Assembly: GCA_910574345.1 (NCBI GenBank)
Contig: CAJSZV010000028.1
Location: 1-58,450 of the forward strand
Origin: Clostridiaceae bacterium
GTDB taxonomy: Bacteria; Bacillota; Clostridia; Lachnospirales; Lachnospiraceae
Reading direction: 5' to 3'
DNA length: 58,450 bases
Part shown: positions 27,368 through 37,828 of the stretch, piece after piece
Numbering within the stretch: the first letter of the stretch is position 1
Layout of the letters: each line of letters opens with the position of its first letter
Notes under the pieces: generated by a model
What the model was told of the DNA's origin: nothing
What the model saw: the letters and a program-made list of their open reading frames with translations, nothing else
The model's database searches: none
Made by a program: the position numbers and the translations under genes

Positions 27368-28563
27368 CTATTTCGTTCTGCCTGCCTTTCTAAATGCCCG
27401 CGCAATTCTCAAGCTATCTGTTTCTTCATAGATTACTTCATCCTGTCCGCCAAGAGTAATGCCTCTAATATACATATCCCTTAAATTATTTGACGCCTTT
27501 ACATTTTTCATTCGGATATATCTTCTTTCCGGATTCACCGTGGAAAACATAATATTATCTTTATCCAGCATTTCTAAAGCACGCAGATTATGTGATGTGA
27601 ATATTAACTGCCCTTTTGCACTTTTATTAAAAATGCCAAGCAATTCCCCAAGCATATACTCAAAAATACCCGCATCCAATTCATCGACAGCAAGGCAGAT
27701 TGAAGGATTGCCAAAGGCTTGAATCAAGGCATTCAAAATAGAAATAATTTTAATAATCCCTTCAGATTCCATTCGGATGGGAATAGGCGGCATATTTTCC
27801 CGGACAGAAACAAGCTCCACCCGATAACCATTTTCCCCGGAATCCGTTAACTGCATTCCGTAATGATAAACATCTATTTTCATCCCCGGAATAATCGTAA
27901 ACAGAACCATATTAACCTGTTCTACAATCATATCCAAATTTTTTTTTCTTTCTTCACTTAAAACGACAGGTTCTGTCAGCGGAACGGCAAATTCTCCTTT
28001 CATCCCAATTTCATTCTGTTCAATTTTAAATGTCATAGGCAGTAAAAAGTTCGCAGAAATCACACCGGAATGTGTATTGCGAATCACAAATAAATCCTTT
28101 AAAGCAAATAGAAATAATGCCTTAATCACTTCTGAATAATCTTTAAATTTGTTTCTATAACTTCATCTAATCTTTTTTTCGGAGCAAACACACTTTCCTG
28201 TCTTGAACGCTGGTAATCTATAAACACAGTCTTATTACTTCTGGCATCGTCTTTATGGATAGCACAGCTCAATGTTTCCCGAACAATATTGGCGCCATCT
28301 CCACTTGTCTGCAAAATAATCCTATAACTTACTTCATAGATAACTGTTTCTATAAAAATATTAAAATCGGCTATGATCTCTGCCTGATTACTGGCTACAT
28401 CAATGTAATCTGCAATTCCCCCGTCAAGCGTACTGCCAATCATAATTTTTTGCAAATAGTACAACGTATCAATAACGGCAGTTTTCCCCGAACCATTTTG
28501 ACCATATAATCCTAACACTTCCGCCGTTGTATATGTCAGCTTTTTTTGGCAGGTATTTGGCAT
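27368..28563 (-). pseudogene. AAA-family ATPase, frameshifted
   Basis: Two overlapping frames together make one SMC/ABC-like AAA ATPase (AAA_15/AAA_21 type). The upstream part (28563-28126) holds Walker A GLYGQNGSGKT; the downstream part (28129-27368) holds the signature region ESEGIIKIISILNAL, Walker B CLAVDELDAGIFE and FTSHNLRAL. They join at a short T/A tract near 28145: adding one T would restore ...ETNFKDYSEVIKALFLFALKDL as one frame. The N-terminus is also short, and a stop precedes it in frame. Such stand-alone ATPases are often defence or abortive-infection components, but no partner nuclease is adjacent. I regard it as inactive. Confidence 0.75.
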
Positions 28564-28619
28564 AATAATATATTTAAAAATTCTATCCTAATTTCACTAT
28601 CAATTATAACCAAATGTAA

Positions 28620-28708
28620 TCTCCCGAATCGTTGCTCTTTCTCAACATTTTCCTCCCCCGCTCTTCCTCAAGCTTTTCCAGTTCTTTCATTGCAGACAAG
28701 CCAATTTT
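28620..28708 (-). pseudogene. short spmA-like fragment
   Basis: Translated leftward this piece gives KIGLSAMKELEKLEEERG, which parallels GLKAMEELAKLEEERG in the intact spmA product at 32930-33625. It lies directly after the stop of the larger spmA relic. It is only about 30 codons long and has no start or function of its own. Confidence 0.5.
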
Positions 28709-28713
28709 CAATA

Positions 28714-29010
28714 CTAGACCTTTTGTTTCCTATCCATACATTTACAATACAACACAGCAACCAATGTGCTCACCGCCGTAGCCACAATTGCCGGTCCTAT
28801 AATCATTGCCGGGTTTCCGCTCCCATACTGACTCCGATAGGCAATCATATTCACTGGTATCAGCTGTAAAGAAGAAATATTAATAATTAAAAATACACAT
28901 CTCATTGCTCGCCACCCCCTTTGGCACAGCAGAAAGTCTAAATCCCTCTCCGCCCTTACCCATGTTTTCCCTTCTCCGCTCCTCCAGCTCCTTCAATTTT
29001 TTCATGGCTT
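28714..29010 (-). pseudogene. spmA 3' fragment (spore maturation protein A relic)
   Basis: The C-terminal third of an SpmA-type nucleoside-recognition membrane protein. The frame from 28905 reads NISSLQLIPVNMIAY then AIVATAVSTL, closely matching NISSLQLIPVNMIAY and AIVATFVSTG of the intact copy. Upstream, in a different frame, KKLKELEERRR and VASNEM match the hydrophilic linker of intact spmA, so a frameshift lies near 28900. The DNA is clearly diverged from the intact gene, so this is either an old duplication or a fragment acquired from a related genome. Confidence 0.75.
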
Positions 29011-29160
29011 TCTATCCCCCTTGTGTCAAGATAGTGGCACGAACTTTTTGAATTGATTGTTTAAGCAAGATTTTTTTATTGTTTCCAATCCATTTTTCTA
29101 TTTATGCTTAGTGTTTTGATTATAACCTTATTTTCCACATAATCCCAGATATTTTCAACA

Positions 29161-30327
29161 TTATTCTTCAACCATTTTCAATATTTCCTCTCCAAAAATC
29201 TCTCTTACAAGATCTCTTTTAAATTTATTTAGAGGTTCCTCTAAAATTTTCTCCTTAGTACTAATTTTTCCTATAATAAATTTATATAGTTCTTGTTCTG
29301 AAAAAAATCCCATTTTTGCCAATTCCTTTATTCGTTTAGTCGGATATTTAAGCCTTTTTCTTAATAAATCTTTGGCATAACTTCTGTGAAATTCATACAA
29401 TTCTTCTATATTAAAAATTTCTTTATATTTATCAATGTCCTTGTCCTCTTCTTTTTTACAAAATTGTATTTTGCTGTGTGGAAAAAACTTGAATTCTGCT
29501 GAATCATCTATTGATATTTCATAAGGCGTTCTATCTTCAAAACTAAATTCCTTCATTCCTTTTAATGACGAATTGCAGGATTTACAACTTGGAATCAGAT
29601 TATAAATCGACATAGAGAAATAGGGATATTTACTTTTAGGGTAAAAGTGATCTAAATCTGCCCTGGCTCTCCCCGTCCTCGAATACATTGGAGTTATATA
29701 TTGCCTATTGCAATAGGGACAAGTTCTTATTTTTCTGTGAAATTGCATAATATATGGATTCCACTCCGCAAGTTTATCAATCAGTATATCTTTATCTACA
29801 ATATGTACTACTAATGTTTCCCCAATAATATTAACCAGTACTTTTTTGTTTATATCACCATTTAGATTTTTTATTTTTGTTTGAATCTCATCAGCTAATT
29901 CTACATTGCATTTTTCTAGTTCAGTATATAATTCCTTTAATATTTTTTTATCATCATATCTTCCATTTCGACATACTTTTGATTTTTTCTTTGCATATTC
30001 TAATAAGTTACAACCAATATCAGCACTACTAAAATTGTCATAACCAAATGCCTTCTCAACTTCTTCTTTAAACTTTTCATCTTTCTCAAAAATATCCGCA
30101 TAATTTTTTCCTATAATTTTTTGTATCTTCCTCAACTGATATGGTTTTCCTATCGCTAGTTGCTTTTTATAATACAAACAAAGTGATAAGAATTTCCATT
30201 GTTTTCTTGAAGTGGTCGCACCTTTTTTATATTTTTCTTTCATCTGATTTAAATTATCTACCACATTTTCATAAAAATATTTCTTATGACAAATTAACTC
30301 ATCTCTTGAAATTGTAATCTTTTGCAT
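29161..30327 (-). CDS. HNH endonuclease, probable defence effector (Septu PtuB-like)
   Basis: A 388-residue protein with a central zinc-bearing HNH nuclease: CPYCNRQY, then ARADLDHFYPKSKYP, then SIYNLIPSCKSCNSS, giving two CxxC pairs and the DH catalytic motif. The N-terminal half is Lys-rich and unassigned; the C-terminus is helical. The preceding gene encodes an OLD/PtuA-like ATPase fragment, and the ATG at 30325-30327 lies one base after that gene's stop behind AAGGAA, so they formed a two-gene unit. ATPase-plus-HNH pairs of this kind are known as Septu and as retron effector modules; this protein is longer than typical PtuB. The frame is intact, but its partner is broken, so activity is doubtful. 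Base use is markedly more AT-rich than in neighbouring core genes. Confidence 0.75.
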   Translation of the reverse strand: MQKITISRDELICHKKYFYENVVDNLNQMKEKYKKGATTSRKQWKFLSLCLYYKKQLAIGKPYQLRKIQKIIGKNYADIFEKDEKFKEEVEKAFGYDNFSSADIGCNLLEYAKKKSKVCRNGRYDDKKILKELYTELEKCNVELADEIQTKIKNLNGDINKKVLVNIIGETLVVHIVDKDILIDKLAEWNPYIMQFHRKIRTCPYCNRQYITPMYSRTGRARADLDHFYPKSKYPYFSMSIYNLIPSCKSCNSSLKGMKEFSFEDRTPYEISIDDSAEFKFFPHSKIQFCKKEEDKDIDKYKEIFNIEELYEFHRSYAKDLLRKRLKYPTKRIKELAKMGFFSEQELYKFIIGKISTKEKILEEPLNKFKRDLVREIFGEEILKMVEE

Positions 30328-30328
30328 C

Positions 30329-30945
30329 TTATTTCCTTTTAATCCTCTCCATAACTTCATCCAACTGTTCTGGTTGTAATTCATTTAATCTTTCAATCAG
30401 TGATGACATCATGGAATTTGTATGTCCCCCTTCCATGTTCCGCTCTATCATCGCAATCCTATTCTGCATGATTCTCTTGATAATAGGTTCTCCTATACAA
30501 TTGATCAACCTTTTCATTTCCTCCAAATGATCTAATTTATGTTCTTTCTCCCAATTGTTAAGCTTTTCCATCACATATTTCAGTTTATCTGATGCATATG
30601 ACCCTATGATACCCCAATCATCTTTCTCTAAAAACATCCCTTCCCTGTATAAATCATATATATTAGCACAAAATGTATTTTCCAAATTATTCGCTAATGT
30701 ATTATTAAGAAAAACAACGTTTCCTTTTAGCGCATCAGAAAGCATAATTGGTGAATGTGTTGCAACAATAATCTGAACATGCTTTTCATTGTAAAACTCA
30801 TTGAAAAAATTTACCAAGCTTTTCATGAATTTCTGTTGCCATTTCGGGTGATAAGAAAGATCGGCTTCATCCATCAATAAAATTATTGACTTTTTATCTT
30901 TTATGTCCTCATGCAGCGAATATATCCGTGAATACATATTTAATA
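30329..30945 (-). pseudogene. PtuA/OLD-like ATPase, C-terminal part only
   Basis: About 205 codons of an ABC/SMC-type ATPase survive: NMYSRIYSLHED, Walker B with switch ILLMDEADLSYHP, QQKFMKSLVNFFNEFY and the H-loop segment IIVATHSPIMLSDALKG. The Walker A half is missing. The reading frame runs upstream straight into the end of an IS4-family element at 30946, and the DNA beyond that element is an unrelated recombinase fragment, so the N-terminal half was deleted. It was the ATPase partner of the HNH protein encoded downstream. Confidence 0.85.
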
Positions 30946-32546
30946 ACTCAAACTTCGCACATAGATTTTAGCTATGCACCTTGAAAATTCAATATCTGGC
31001 AATGATTCAATTATCAAAGAACAGTCTTTTATACCGCTATGCCGCAACTAATTGCGATTGTAGAAGAGATGGCAAAGTGCTGATGAATGCTTCAACCAGT
31101 TCATCTATCTTTTCATCAACGAGATCGCAGTGTTCCTCTAAGAGTTTCCGGAACATTTGGAGTAGCATCTGAAATGCCTCTATCCATGTAATGTCAGACA
31201 TTTCATCAGTAAAGTACAGAAATAATTCCCCAAGAGACCGGTTGTCGTTTGATTCCCTGTTTTCGATGGACAGCATCATATATCTGGTAAAGACCACCGC
31301 TGTGTGGGCGCTCATTGCATCAAAGGAAAGGGAATGGCATTCTTTACTGAGCCTGAGATAACTCTTGCAGACTTTGAAGAATACTTCGATATCCCAGCGT
31401 TTCCCATAAAGGCGGATGATTTCTTCTCCGCTTAAAGACGTATCCGTTGAGATAAGGCAGAGGTACTCTTTCCGCTTATTCCGGTTGCGGACATATACGA
31501 CTCTTGCGGGGATGGATTTTTCTCCCCTGATAACTTCCACCTCCACCGATAAGAGATATCTGGAACGTCCCCTGCGTTTCTTGTTCCTTTTGTAGATATT
31601 GATAAGGGAGAGTTCTTCTTTATTGTATCGGAAGAACATTTTCGGGGTTTTCTTAATCATTCCAATTACTTCATAGCCAAGATTTTTTACGGCATGAAGC
31701 GATTTAGGAGAAGAAAACCAGCTGTCAAAGAGGACATATTTTGCGGGAATACCCCCTGTTTTAGCGGCTTTGAGAAGTTCCAACATGACTTCCGTCCCTT
31801 TGGTCATAGAAAGCTTGCGGCGCTTATAACCGACGGTTCTTTTATCGAGGCTGACGGCTTCATTCACACGGTTTTTCTTATTATCTGTGGATAAAAGGAT
31901 GCTGTTGACCGGAAGAAACGTACTGCCGTCAGTCCATCCCAGTGTCAGCATACGGAATCCGAACTTATAAGCATGTTTTGCATGGTCGTAAGTTTTTGCA
32001 AGGAGTTCCACCTTCTTGGAGCGGTTTCTCTCAAACATGGAGTCATCAATACAGAGGACATTTTCCCTGTCCGCATTATTCAGCGGGACAACGGCATCCT
32101 TGATAATTCTTGATGCAAGTATCGTTGTGAACCTGATCCAGTTGATCTGTGTTGATTTCATAAAGCGGTATACCGTATCTTTAGCAAAAGCCGGCGTATT
32201 TCTTCCCGACAGCAGATTCATGTACATGCTTCTGTTTGAAAAGATCAGAAGAAACAGATACTGAAAAATCTGTGTCACAGGCGTGCCTTTCTTATGATAA
32301 GCGCCCGCCGTTTTCAGGGCAGACGTCACATGGAATCTGGAGAAAAATTTTTTGATAGTTTTAGAAATCTGGTTATCATTCTGGCTGTCTTGTGTTATAC
32401 TGTTATTCATAGCATGAGCCTCCGGTGGTATGTTGTTTCTGAGCAATTCAATTATACCAAAACCAGAGTGTTTCATGCTATTTTATTGCCAGTTTTTATT
32501 GAATTTTCAAGGTGCATAGGCACTTATGCGAGTGCGAAGTTTGAGT
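30946..32546. mobile_element. IS4-family insertion sequence
   Basis: A 1.6-kb element bounded by inverted repeats ACTCAAACTTCGCAC (30946-30960) and its complement (32532-32546). A second, longer inner pair, CTATGCACCTTGAAAATTC (from 30972) and its complement (to 32519), continues the terminal symmetry. One transposase gene lies inside. No target-site duplication is seen, and the two flanks belong to different truncated genes, so a deletion accompanied or followed insertion. Confidence 0.88.
31037..32410 (-). CDS. IS4-family transposase
   Basis: A 457-residue DDE transposase. The first acidic residue lies in CIDDSMFER, the second in LFDSWFSSPK, and the third in the IS4 hallmark Y-(2)-R-(3)-E-(6)-K, seen as YGKRWDIEVFFKVCK. 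The frame is intact, so the element may be active. ATG at 32408-32410 with GGAGG eight bases upstream is preferred over the longer frame starting at 32476. The gene nearly fills the element, with terminal repeats within about 140 bp of each side. Confidence 0.93.
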   Translation of the reverse strand: MNNSITQDSQNDNQISKTIKKFFSRFHVTSALKTAGAYHKKGTPVTQIFQYLFLLIFSNRSMYMNLLSGRNTPAFAKDTVYRFMKSTQINWIRFTTILASRIIKDAVVPLNNADRENVLCIDDSMFERNRSKKVELLAKTYDHAKHAYKFGFRMLTLGWTDGSTFLPVNSILLSTDNKKNRVNEAVSLDKRTVGYKRRKLSMTKGTEVMLELLKAAKTGGIPAKYVLFDSWFSSPKSLHAVKNLGYEVIGMIKKTPKMFFRYNKEELSLINIYKRNKKRRGRSRYLLSVEVEVIRGEKSIPARVVYVRNRNKRKEYLCLISTDTSLSGEEIIRLYGKRWDIEVFFKVCKSYLRLSKECHSLSFDAMSAHTAVVFTRYMMLSIENRESNDNRSLGELFLYFTDEMSDITWIEAFQMLLQMFRKLLEEHCDLVDEKIDELVEAFISTLPSLLQSQLVAA

Positions 32547-32802
32547 AATTAAAAAATTGTCCTATAACTGTTGCATACCGTTTTGCTGTAGTTTTGCTTT
32601 TATATTTTTTGATTGTTTCAACATTATAGATTAAACTATGTAAAATGAAGTCTACATCGATTCCCTGAATCATAAAACGCAAAGTTTCATCGGATAATGA
32701 ACCTTTCCATTGCAATTCTAAATATTCATTAAAATTTTTAATGTCATGCCTATAATCTGGATATTCCTTTAAAAATTTGTCAGTAACAAGAAGATATTCC
32801 AT
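32547..32802 (-). pseudogene. tyrosine recombinase, N-terminal stub
   Basis: About 85 codons with a proper start (ATG at 32802, AAGGAG eight bases upstream). The last part, SKTTAKRYATVIGQFFNY, resembles the SAM-like core-binding domain of XerD/phage-type integrases. The catalytic domain is missing because the frame runs into the IS4 element and stops there. It lies immediately downstream of intact spmA, the usual place for an integrase gene of an element inserted at a gene's 3' end. Confidence 0.6.
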
Positions 32803-32929
32803 TACTTATGCTCCTTTATATTTTTTAATAGAATACCACATTTCATCTGATAAAACAATATTTTTATATTTTATATTATGCATATTTCAAAAAACATTTA
32901 AAATTGGACAGCTGAAAAAGCGAAGAGTC

Positions 32930-33625
32930 TCATACTCTCCGCTTTCCATTCTTTATTTTGCAATATATAATTGCCACCCCCGTACTCACAAACGTCGCCA
33001 CGATTGCTGGCGCAATGATTCCCGCCGGATTCACACTGCCGTACTGCTGACGATATGCGATCATATTCACAGGTATCAACTGCAAGGAAGAAATATTCAA
33101 AATCAAAAACGTGCACATTTCATTGCTTGCGACCCTGCCAGTTTTTCCACCTGCCGATGACAGTTCCCCGCCGCCTTTACCCTCCTTATTCCGCTTTTTC
33201 TTTCCGTCTGTAAAAATCCCTTCTCCTTCCAGCGCATATCCCACCGTCCCCCTCTCCTCCTCCAATTTCGCCAGCTCCTCCATCGCCTTTAATCCCGCCG
33301 GCGTCGCCGCCCACCCCAGCCCCAACACATTGGCGATCATATTGGTGGCAATAGCATCCCCCGCCGGATGTCCCTCCGGCAGATAGGGAAATAAAAATTT
33401 AAGAACGGGACGCATTCTTTTTACAATCTTCTCAATGAGTCCTGCTTTCTGCCCAATCTCAAGAATCCCTGTCCACAAAGACATAACGCCCAGCATAGTA
33501 ATACACAGGCTCACCGCCTCCTTGGCAGAATTAAGGGCGCCCTGAGTCACCGCGTCCATAGTTCCATGAAAAGCTCCCCAGAGAATCCCTGTCAGCACCA
33601 TAAATGCCCACAGATAATTTAGCAT
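32930..33625 (-). CDS. spmA: spore maturation protein A
   Basis: A 231-residue membrane protein of the nucleoside-recognition (Gate) family required, with SpmB, for spore core dehydration and heat resistance in Bacillus. Features are the N-terminal helix LWAFMVLTGILWGAFHGT, the conserved FLFPYLPEGHPAGDAIATNM, GLGWAATPAGLKAM, a charged linker longer than usual (KKKRNKEGKGGG, which adds about 30 residues over typical SpmA), and the end helix IIAPAIVATFVSTGVAIIYC. ATG at 33623-33625 with GGAG six bases upstream replaces the longer TTG frame. spmB normally follows directly; here the downstream DNA is the integrase stub, so spmB is missing from this locus. Confidence 0.9.
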   Translation of the reverse strand: MLNYLWAFMVLTGILWGAFHGTMDAVTQGALNSAKEAVSLCITMLGVMSLWTGILEIGQKAGLIEKIVKRMRPVLKFLFPYLPEGHPAGDAIATNMIANVLGLGWAATPAGLKAMEELAKLEEERGTVGYALEGEGIFTDGKKKRNKEGKGGGELSSAGGKTGRVASNEMCTFLILNISSLQLIPVNMIAYRQQYGSVNPAGIIAPAIVATFVSTGVAIIYCKIKNGKRRV

Positions 33626-33654
33626 ACGCTGCTCCAACAATGATTTTTTTTATC

Positions 33655-34103
33655 CTATGCTGTTAATCCTGTGTAATAGAACTTTACCCTCCGTGAACAA
33701 GGAAATGCACGAAGGGTAATTGATCTGCCATTACACATATTTTCTGTCATATCCTCACGAAAACTCGGCCAGCCCTTCAATCCCATGACCCGAACCGGAC
33801 AGGAATCCAGCCCCTTAATGGGAAGCGGAGTGTAAGACATGAAGAATACATCCCTCTCAAGTTGTTCCAGATTCTGCAGTACTTCCAAAAAGACAATATT
33901 CTCAGCCATTAAAATATCATGGAATGGCTTCACATCGTCACTGCTGCTCTCAATAGCCCCCCTTGACCAAAGCCTACTCATTTTACTCTATGGCTCCTGA
34001 ACCACATTGCGCTCTCCTCATTTACAAGAAGCCTTTTATCATCATCCGTATTGCTCATAGGTGTAAACGGCGGAATTTTATAGGATGAATCAATAATTAC
34101 GAT
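33655..34103 (-). pseudogene. cyclase/arylformamidase-family gene, truncated and frameshifted
   Basis: The C-terminal half of a cyclase-family (kynurenine formamidase-like) hydrolase. Leftward translation from about 34103 gives PGDIVIIDSS, then LLVNEESAMWFRSHRVK, a TGA stop near 33981, and after a frame change ESSSDDVKPFHDILMAENI and PLPIKGLDSCPVRVMGL, the conserved end of the family. The 5' part is gone; the break at about 34112 coincides with the broken 5' end of the GntR fragment on the other strand. The tail of the remaining frame (to 33655) is probably not native. Confidence 0.7.
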
Positions 34104-34114
34104 ATCTCCAGGAT

Positions 34115-34486
34115 ATGATAGAATCCATTCAGATTCGATGTGCTATAGAGGAATTCTGCGCACAGCTGATTGCAGAAGAGATTCATACCTCCAAAGGGCA
34201 GCGTACATTGAAAGAAATACAAAAGCTGTTGGAAAAGCAAGAGTGTCTGGCTTTAAAAGCAGCTGATAATACTGAAACGCTTGAGCAGTATCTGATCCAT
34301 CTTACCACAGCCAAGGCTCTGTTGGTTCCCGGAAGAATTAAGGATACTTTAGAAGAACACAGCCAATTTTATTCGGCATTAAAGGCCGGGAAAGCAGATG
34401 CAGCTTACAAACTTTTAATGGCTCATCTGATCATGCCTCTTTCTATGGATTTGGCGGATAACGAATGCCAGGTGTCAGCTACATGA
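34115..34486 (+). pseudogene. GntR-family regulator, FCD-domain fragment
   Basis: About 123 codons from the ligand-binding FCD domain of a GntR/FadR-type regulator: IQIRCAIEEFCAQLIAEEI at the start and ALKAGKADAAYKLLMAHL at the end are typical. The N-terminal winged-helix DNA-binding domain is absent and the metal-binding FH motif in the middle is lost. It meets the truncated cyclase gene head to head. The fragment cannot bind DNA as a normal GntR protein. Confidence 0.7.
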
Positions 34487-34524
34487 AAGGAGTTTCAGGA
34501 AATACCCTGAAACTCCTTTTATAT
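34486..34524. terminator. bidirectional rho-independent terminator
   Basis: Perfect 14-bp stem AAAGGAGTTTCAGG (34486-34499) with CCTGAAACTCCTTT (34506-34519), loop of six. TTTTATATC follows on the + strand. On the leftward side it lies just past the stop of the phospho-beta-glucosidase gene and ends the PTS operon. Confidence 0.85.
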
Positions 34525-34542
34525 CTATAACCTCTGCTGTGT

Positions 34543-36135
<1,593 letters not shown>

Positions 36136-36456
36136 TTAGTTCTGCCTTTCCATCAGCATCTTTATAATCGGAAGCAGCTTCTTCGTCATGCGCAGTTCCG
36201 TATTAATAGTCATGATCGTATCCTGAGCATGGATGAACAGCAGGGAATACTCCATATTCTCTCCCCCTACCTGACTCTGAATCACTTCTGTCTGAGCATT
36301 GTGGGCCTTGACAACTAAGGCCTCGGCCTCCTTAAGCAATTCCCCGGCTCCTTCCAGATCCCCGTCTGCCATAGCGGCAAGGGCTTCATCGATCTTCATC
36401 CTTCCGTCTCCGGCATTCATAACAACCTCTATTGCAACAGCATTGATGTCTTTCAT
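36136..36456 (-). CDS. PTS lactose/cellobiose-type EIIA component
   Basis: A 106-residue soluble helical-bundle protein that passes phosphate from HPr to EIIB. The active histidine is H76 in SLLFIHAQDTIM, the hallmark of the lactose/N,N-diacetylchitobiose/cellobiose EIIA family. ATG at 36456 follows GGGAG. It lies between EIIC and the GH1 gene, 27 bp after EIIC. Length is normal. Confidence 0.93.
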   Translation of the reverse strand: MKDINAVAIEVVMNAGDGRMKIDEALAAMADGDLEGAGELLKEAEALVVKAHNAQTEVIQSQVGGENMEYSLLFIHAQDTIMTINTELRMTKKLLPIIKMLMERQN

Positions 36457-36483
36457 CTCAATACTCCCTTCTATATATGAAAT

Positions 36484-37758
36484 TTATGCATTCACTGCAG
36501 AAGCTCTGGCTGCTTTTGCTTCCTTGGCAGCGGCGCGCTCTTCTTCTTTCTTCAGTTCCGCCTTATCTGCTGCCTTAAAGAATGGATACCAAATCAAAGC
36601 GGCAATTACAAAGTTTATGCAGACTAAAAGTACATTCCGGATATCCCCACCGGACATAAAGAATGCGGAAACCGCGTTGGGTGCAAAATTCATATCAAAG
36701 TTTACATAGTTGATAGTGCCCCATCCCATGGCAAACCAGAGATAAGAAAATCCAGGTAAGATAATGGCGTTTAAAACAGTGGGAATCAGCATAAACGGAT
36801 TACCTACTACTGCGCCGTACTGCAACGGTTCGTTGATATTAAATATTGACGGAACCAGTGTTGCCTTACCTAACAGCCGGTATTTCCGGGATTTTGCACG
36901 GAGCATGTACAAAGCAAGAGGCAATGTGGCACCCTGACCTCCAATATGATGATAACGGCTGAAACCATAGGCATAAATATTCTTCGGAGCCATACCTGCT
37001 GCCACTAAAGACGCATTCTCTGCAATAGCTGCCTGGGTAATGCTTCGTGTAACGGGAGTAAACACCCATCCGGAAACACCGAAGAAATAAAAGATATTCT
37101 GTAAAAATACGATTAATACCACACCCGGAGCACTTTGGGCAAATCCGGTAACGGGTTTCATAATGATCTGTACCATGGTAAATACGTCAATCTTCAATAT
37201 GTAGGTAAATACATACCCCACAGTCAGACTCAGAATGATGGCAATAATATTATCAAACCAGTTCTTAATAAAATCCGGAAGAACACTGTCCTCACTGAAA
37301 AAAGAAAAGCGGTTCATGGCTTTATAGACAGCTGCCACCAATAAACCTACTACAATGGCAGTAAACATACCGCCGGCACCGAACTTGGATATTCCAACCA
37401 GCGAACCGCCCTCTACGGTTTCAAAATTCATACACATCATAAATGTGCCGATTCCGGTAAACCCAGCAATCATGGCCCGGTCCTTTTTGCCGATCTTGTT
37501 CATACAATTGTATGGGATCACATAGGCTACAAACAGACCGATAAGTCCAAAGGAAAACGTACTGAGCGGAGAAATATCCGGAAGCACTGGAAGAAAACGC
37601 CGCAGGATCGCCCACAGTGAAGGGATCGTACTTACCATGGAAAAGGGAACAATATAAAGGATGGCATCCGCCACAATACTGAACCAGAAATTCTTTGTAA
37701 TTTTATTGACAACCGGAACAAGATGTTTCTCGATCCATTCTTGAATTTTATTCATCAT
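36484..37758 (-). CDS. PTS lactose/cellobiose-type EIIC permease
   Basis: The membrane channel of the PTS, 424 residues, about ten hydrophobic helices. Family motifs include NKITKNFWFSIVADAILYIVP near the N-terminus split over residues 18-40, the substrate-region GGQGATLPLALYML and the conserved FNINEPLQYGAVVGNPFMLIP block near residue 300. A Lys/Glu/Ala-rich cytoplasmic tail follows. ATG at 37758 has AGGAG nine bases upstream. Sugar specificity (cellobiose or another beta-glucoside) is inferred from the phospho-beta-glucosidase in the operon. Confidence 0.93.
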   Translation of the reverse strand: MMNKIQEWIEKHLVPVVNKITKNFWFSIVADAILYIVPFSMVSTIPSLWAILRRFLPVLPDISPLSTFSFGLIGLFVAYVIPYNCMNKIGKKDRAMIAGFTGIGTFMMCMNFETVEGGSLVGISKFGAGGMFTAIVVGLLVAAVYKAMNRFSFFSEDSVLPDFIKNWFDNIIAIILSLTVGYVFTYILKIDVFTMVQIIMKPVTGFAQSAPGVVLIVFLQNIFYFFGVSGWVFTPVTRSITQAAIAENASLVAAGMAPKNIYAYGFSRYHHIGGQGATLPLALYMLRAKSRKYRLLGKATLVPSIFNINEPLQYGAVVGNPFMLIPTVLNAIILPGFSYLWFAMGWGTINYVNFDMNFAPNAVSAFFMSGGDIRNVLLVCINFVIAALIWYPFFKAADKAELKKEEERAAAKEAKAARASAVNA

Positions 37759-37828
37759 AACCTGATTCTCCTCATATCATAAAGTTGCTGTTTATGTAAG
37801 ACAGCATTGTTAAGGGTAATGCTCCGTC

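Noticed and set aside
28126-28563. Two-gene ATPase system with translational coupling at the ATGA overlap
   Set aside because: The two frames carry complementary halves of one ATPase (Walker A in one, Walker B in the other), and one added base joins them, so a frameshift is the simpler reading.
31694-32548. Rightward frames inside the IS4 element
   Set aside because: Shadows of the transposase gene, which has all three catalytic residues.
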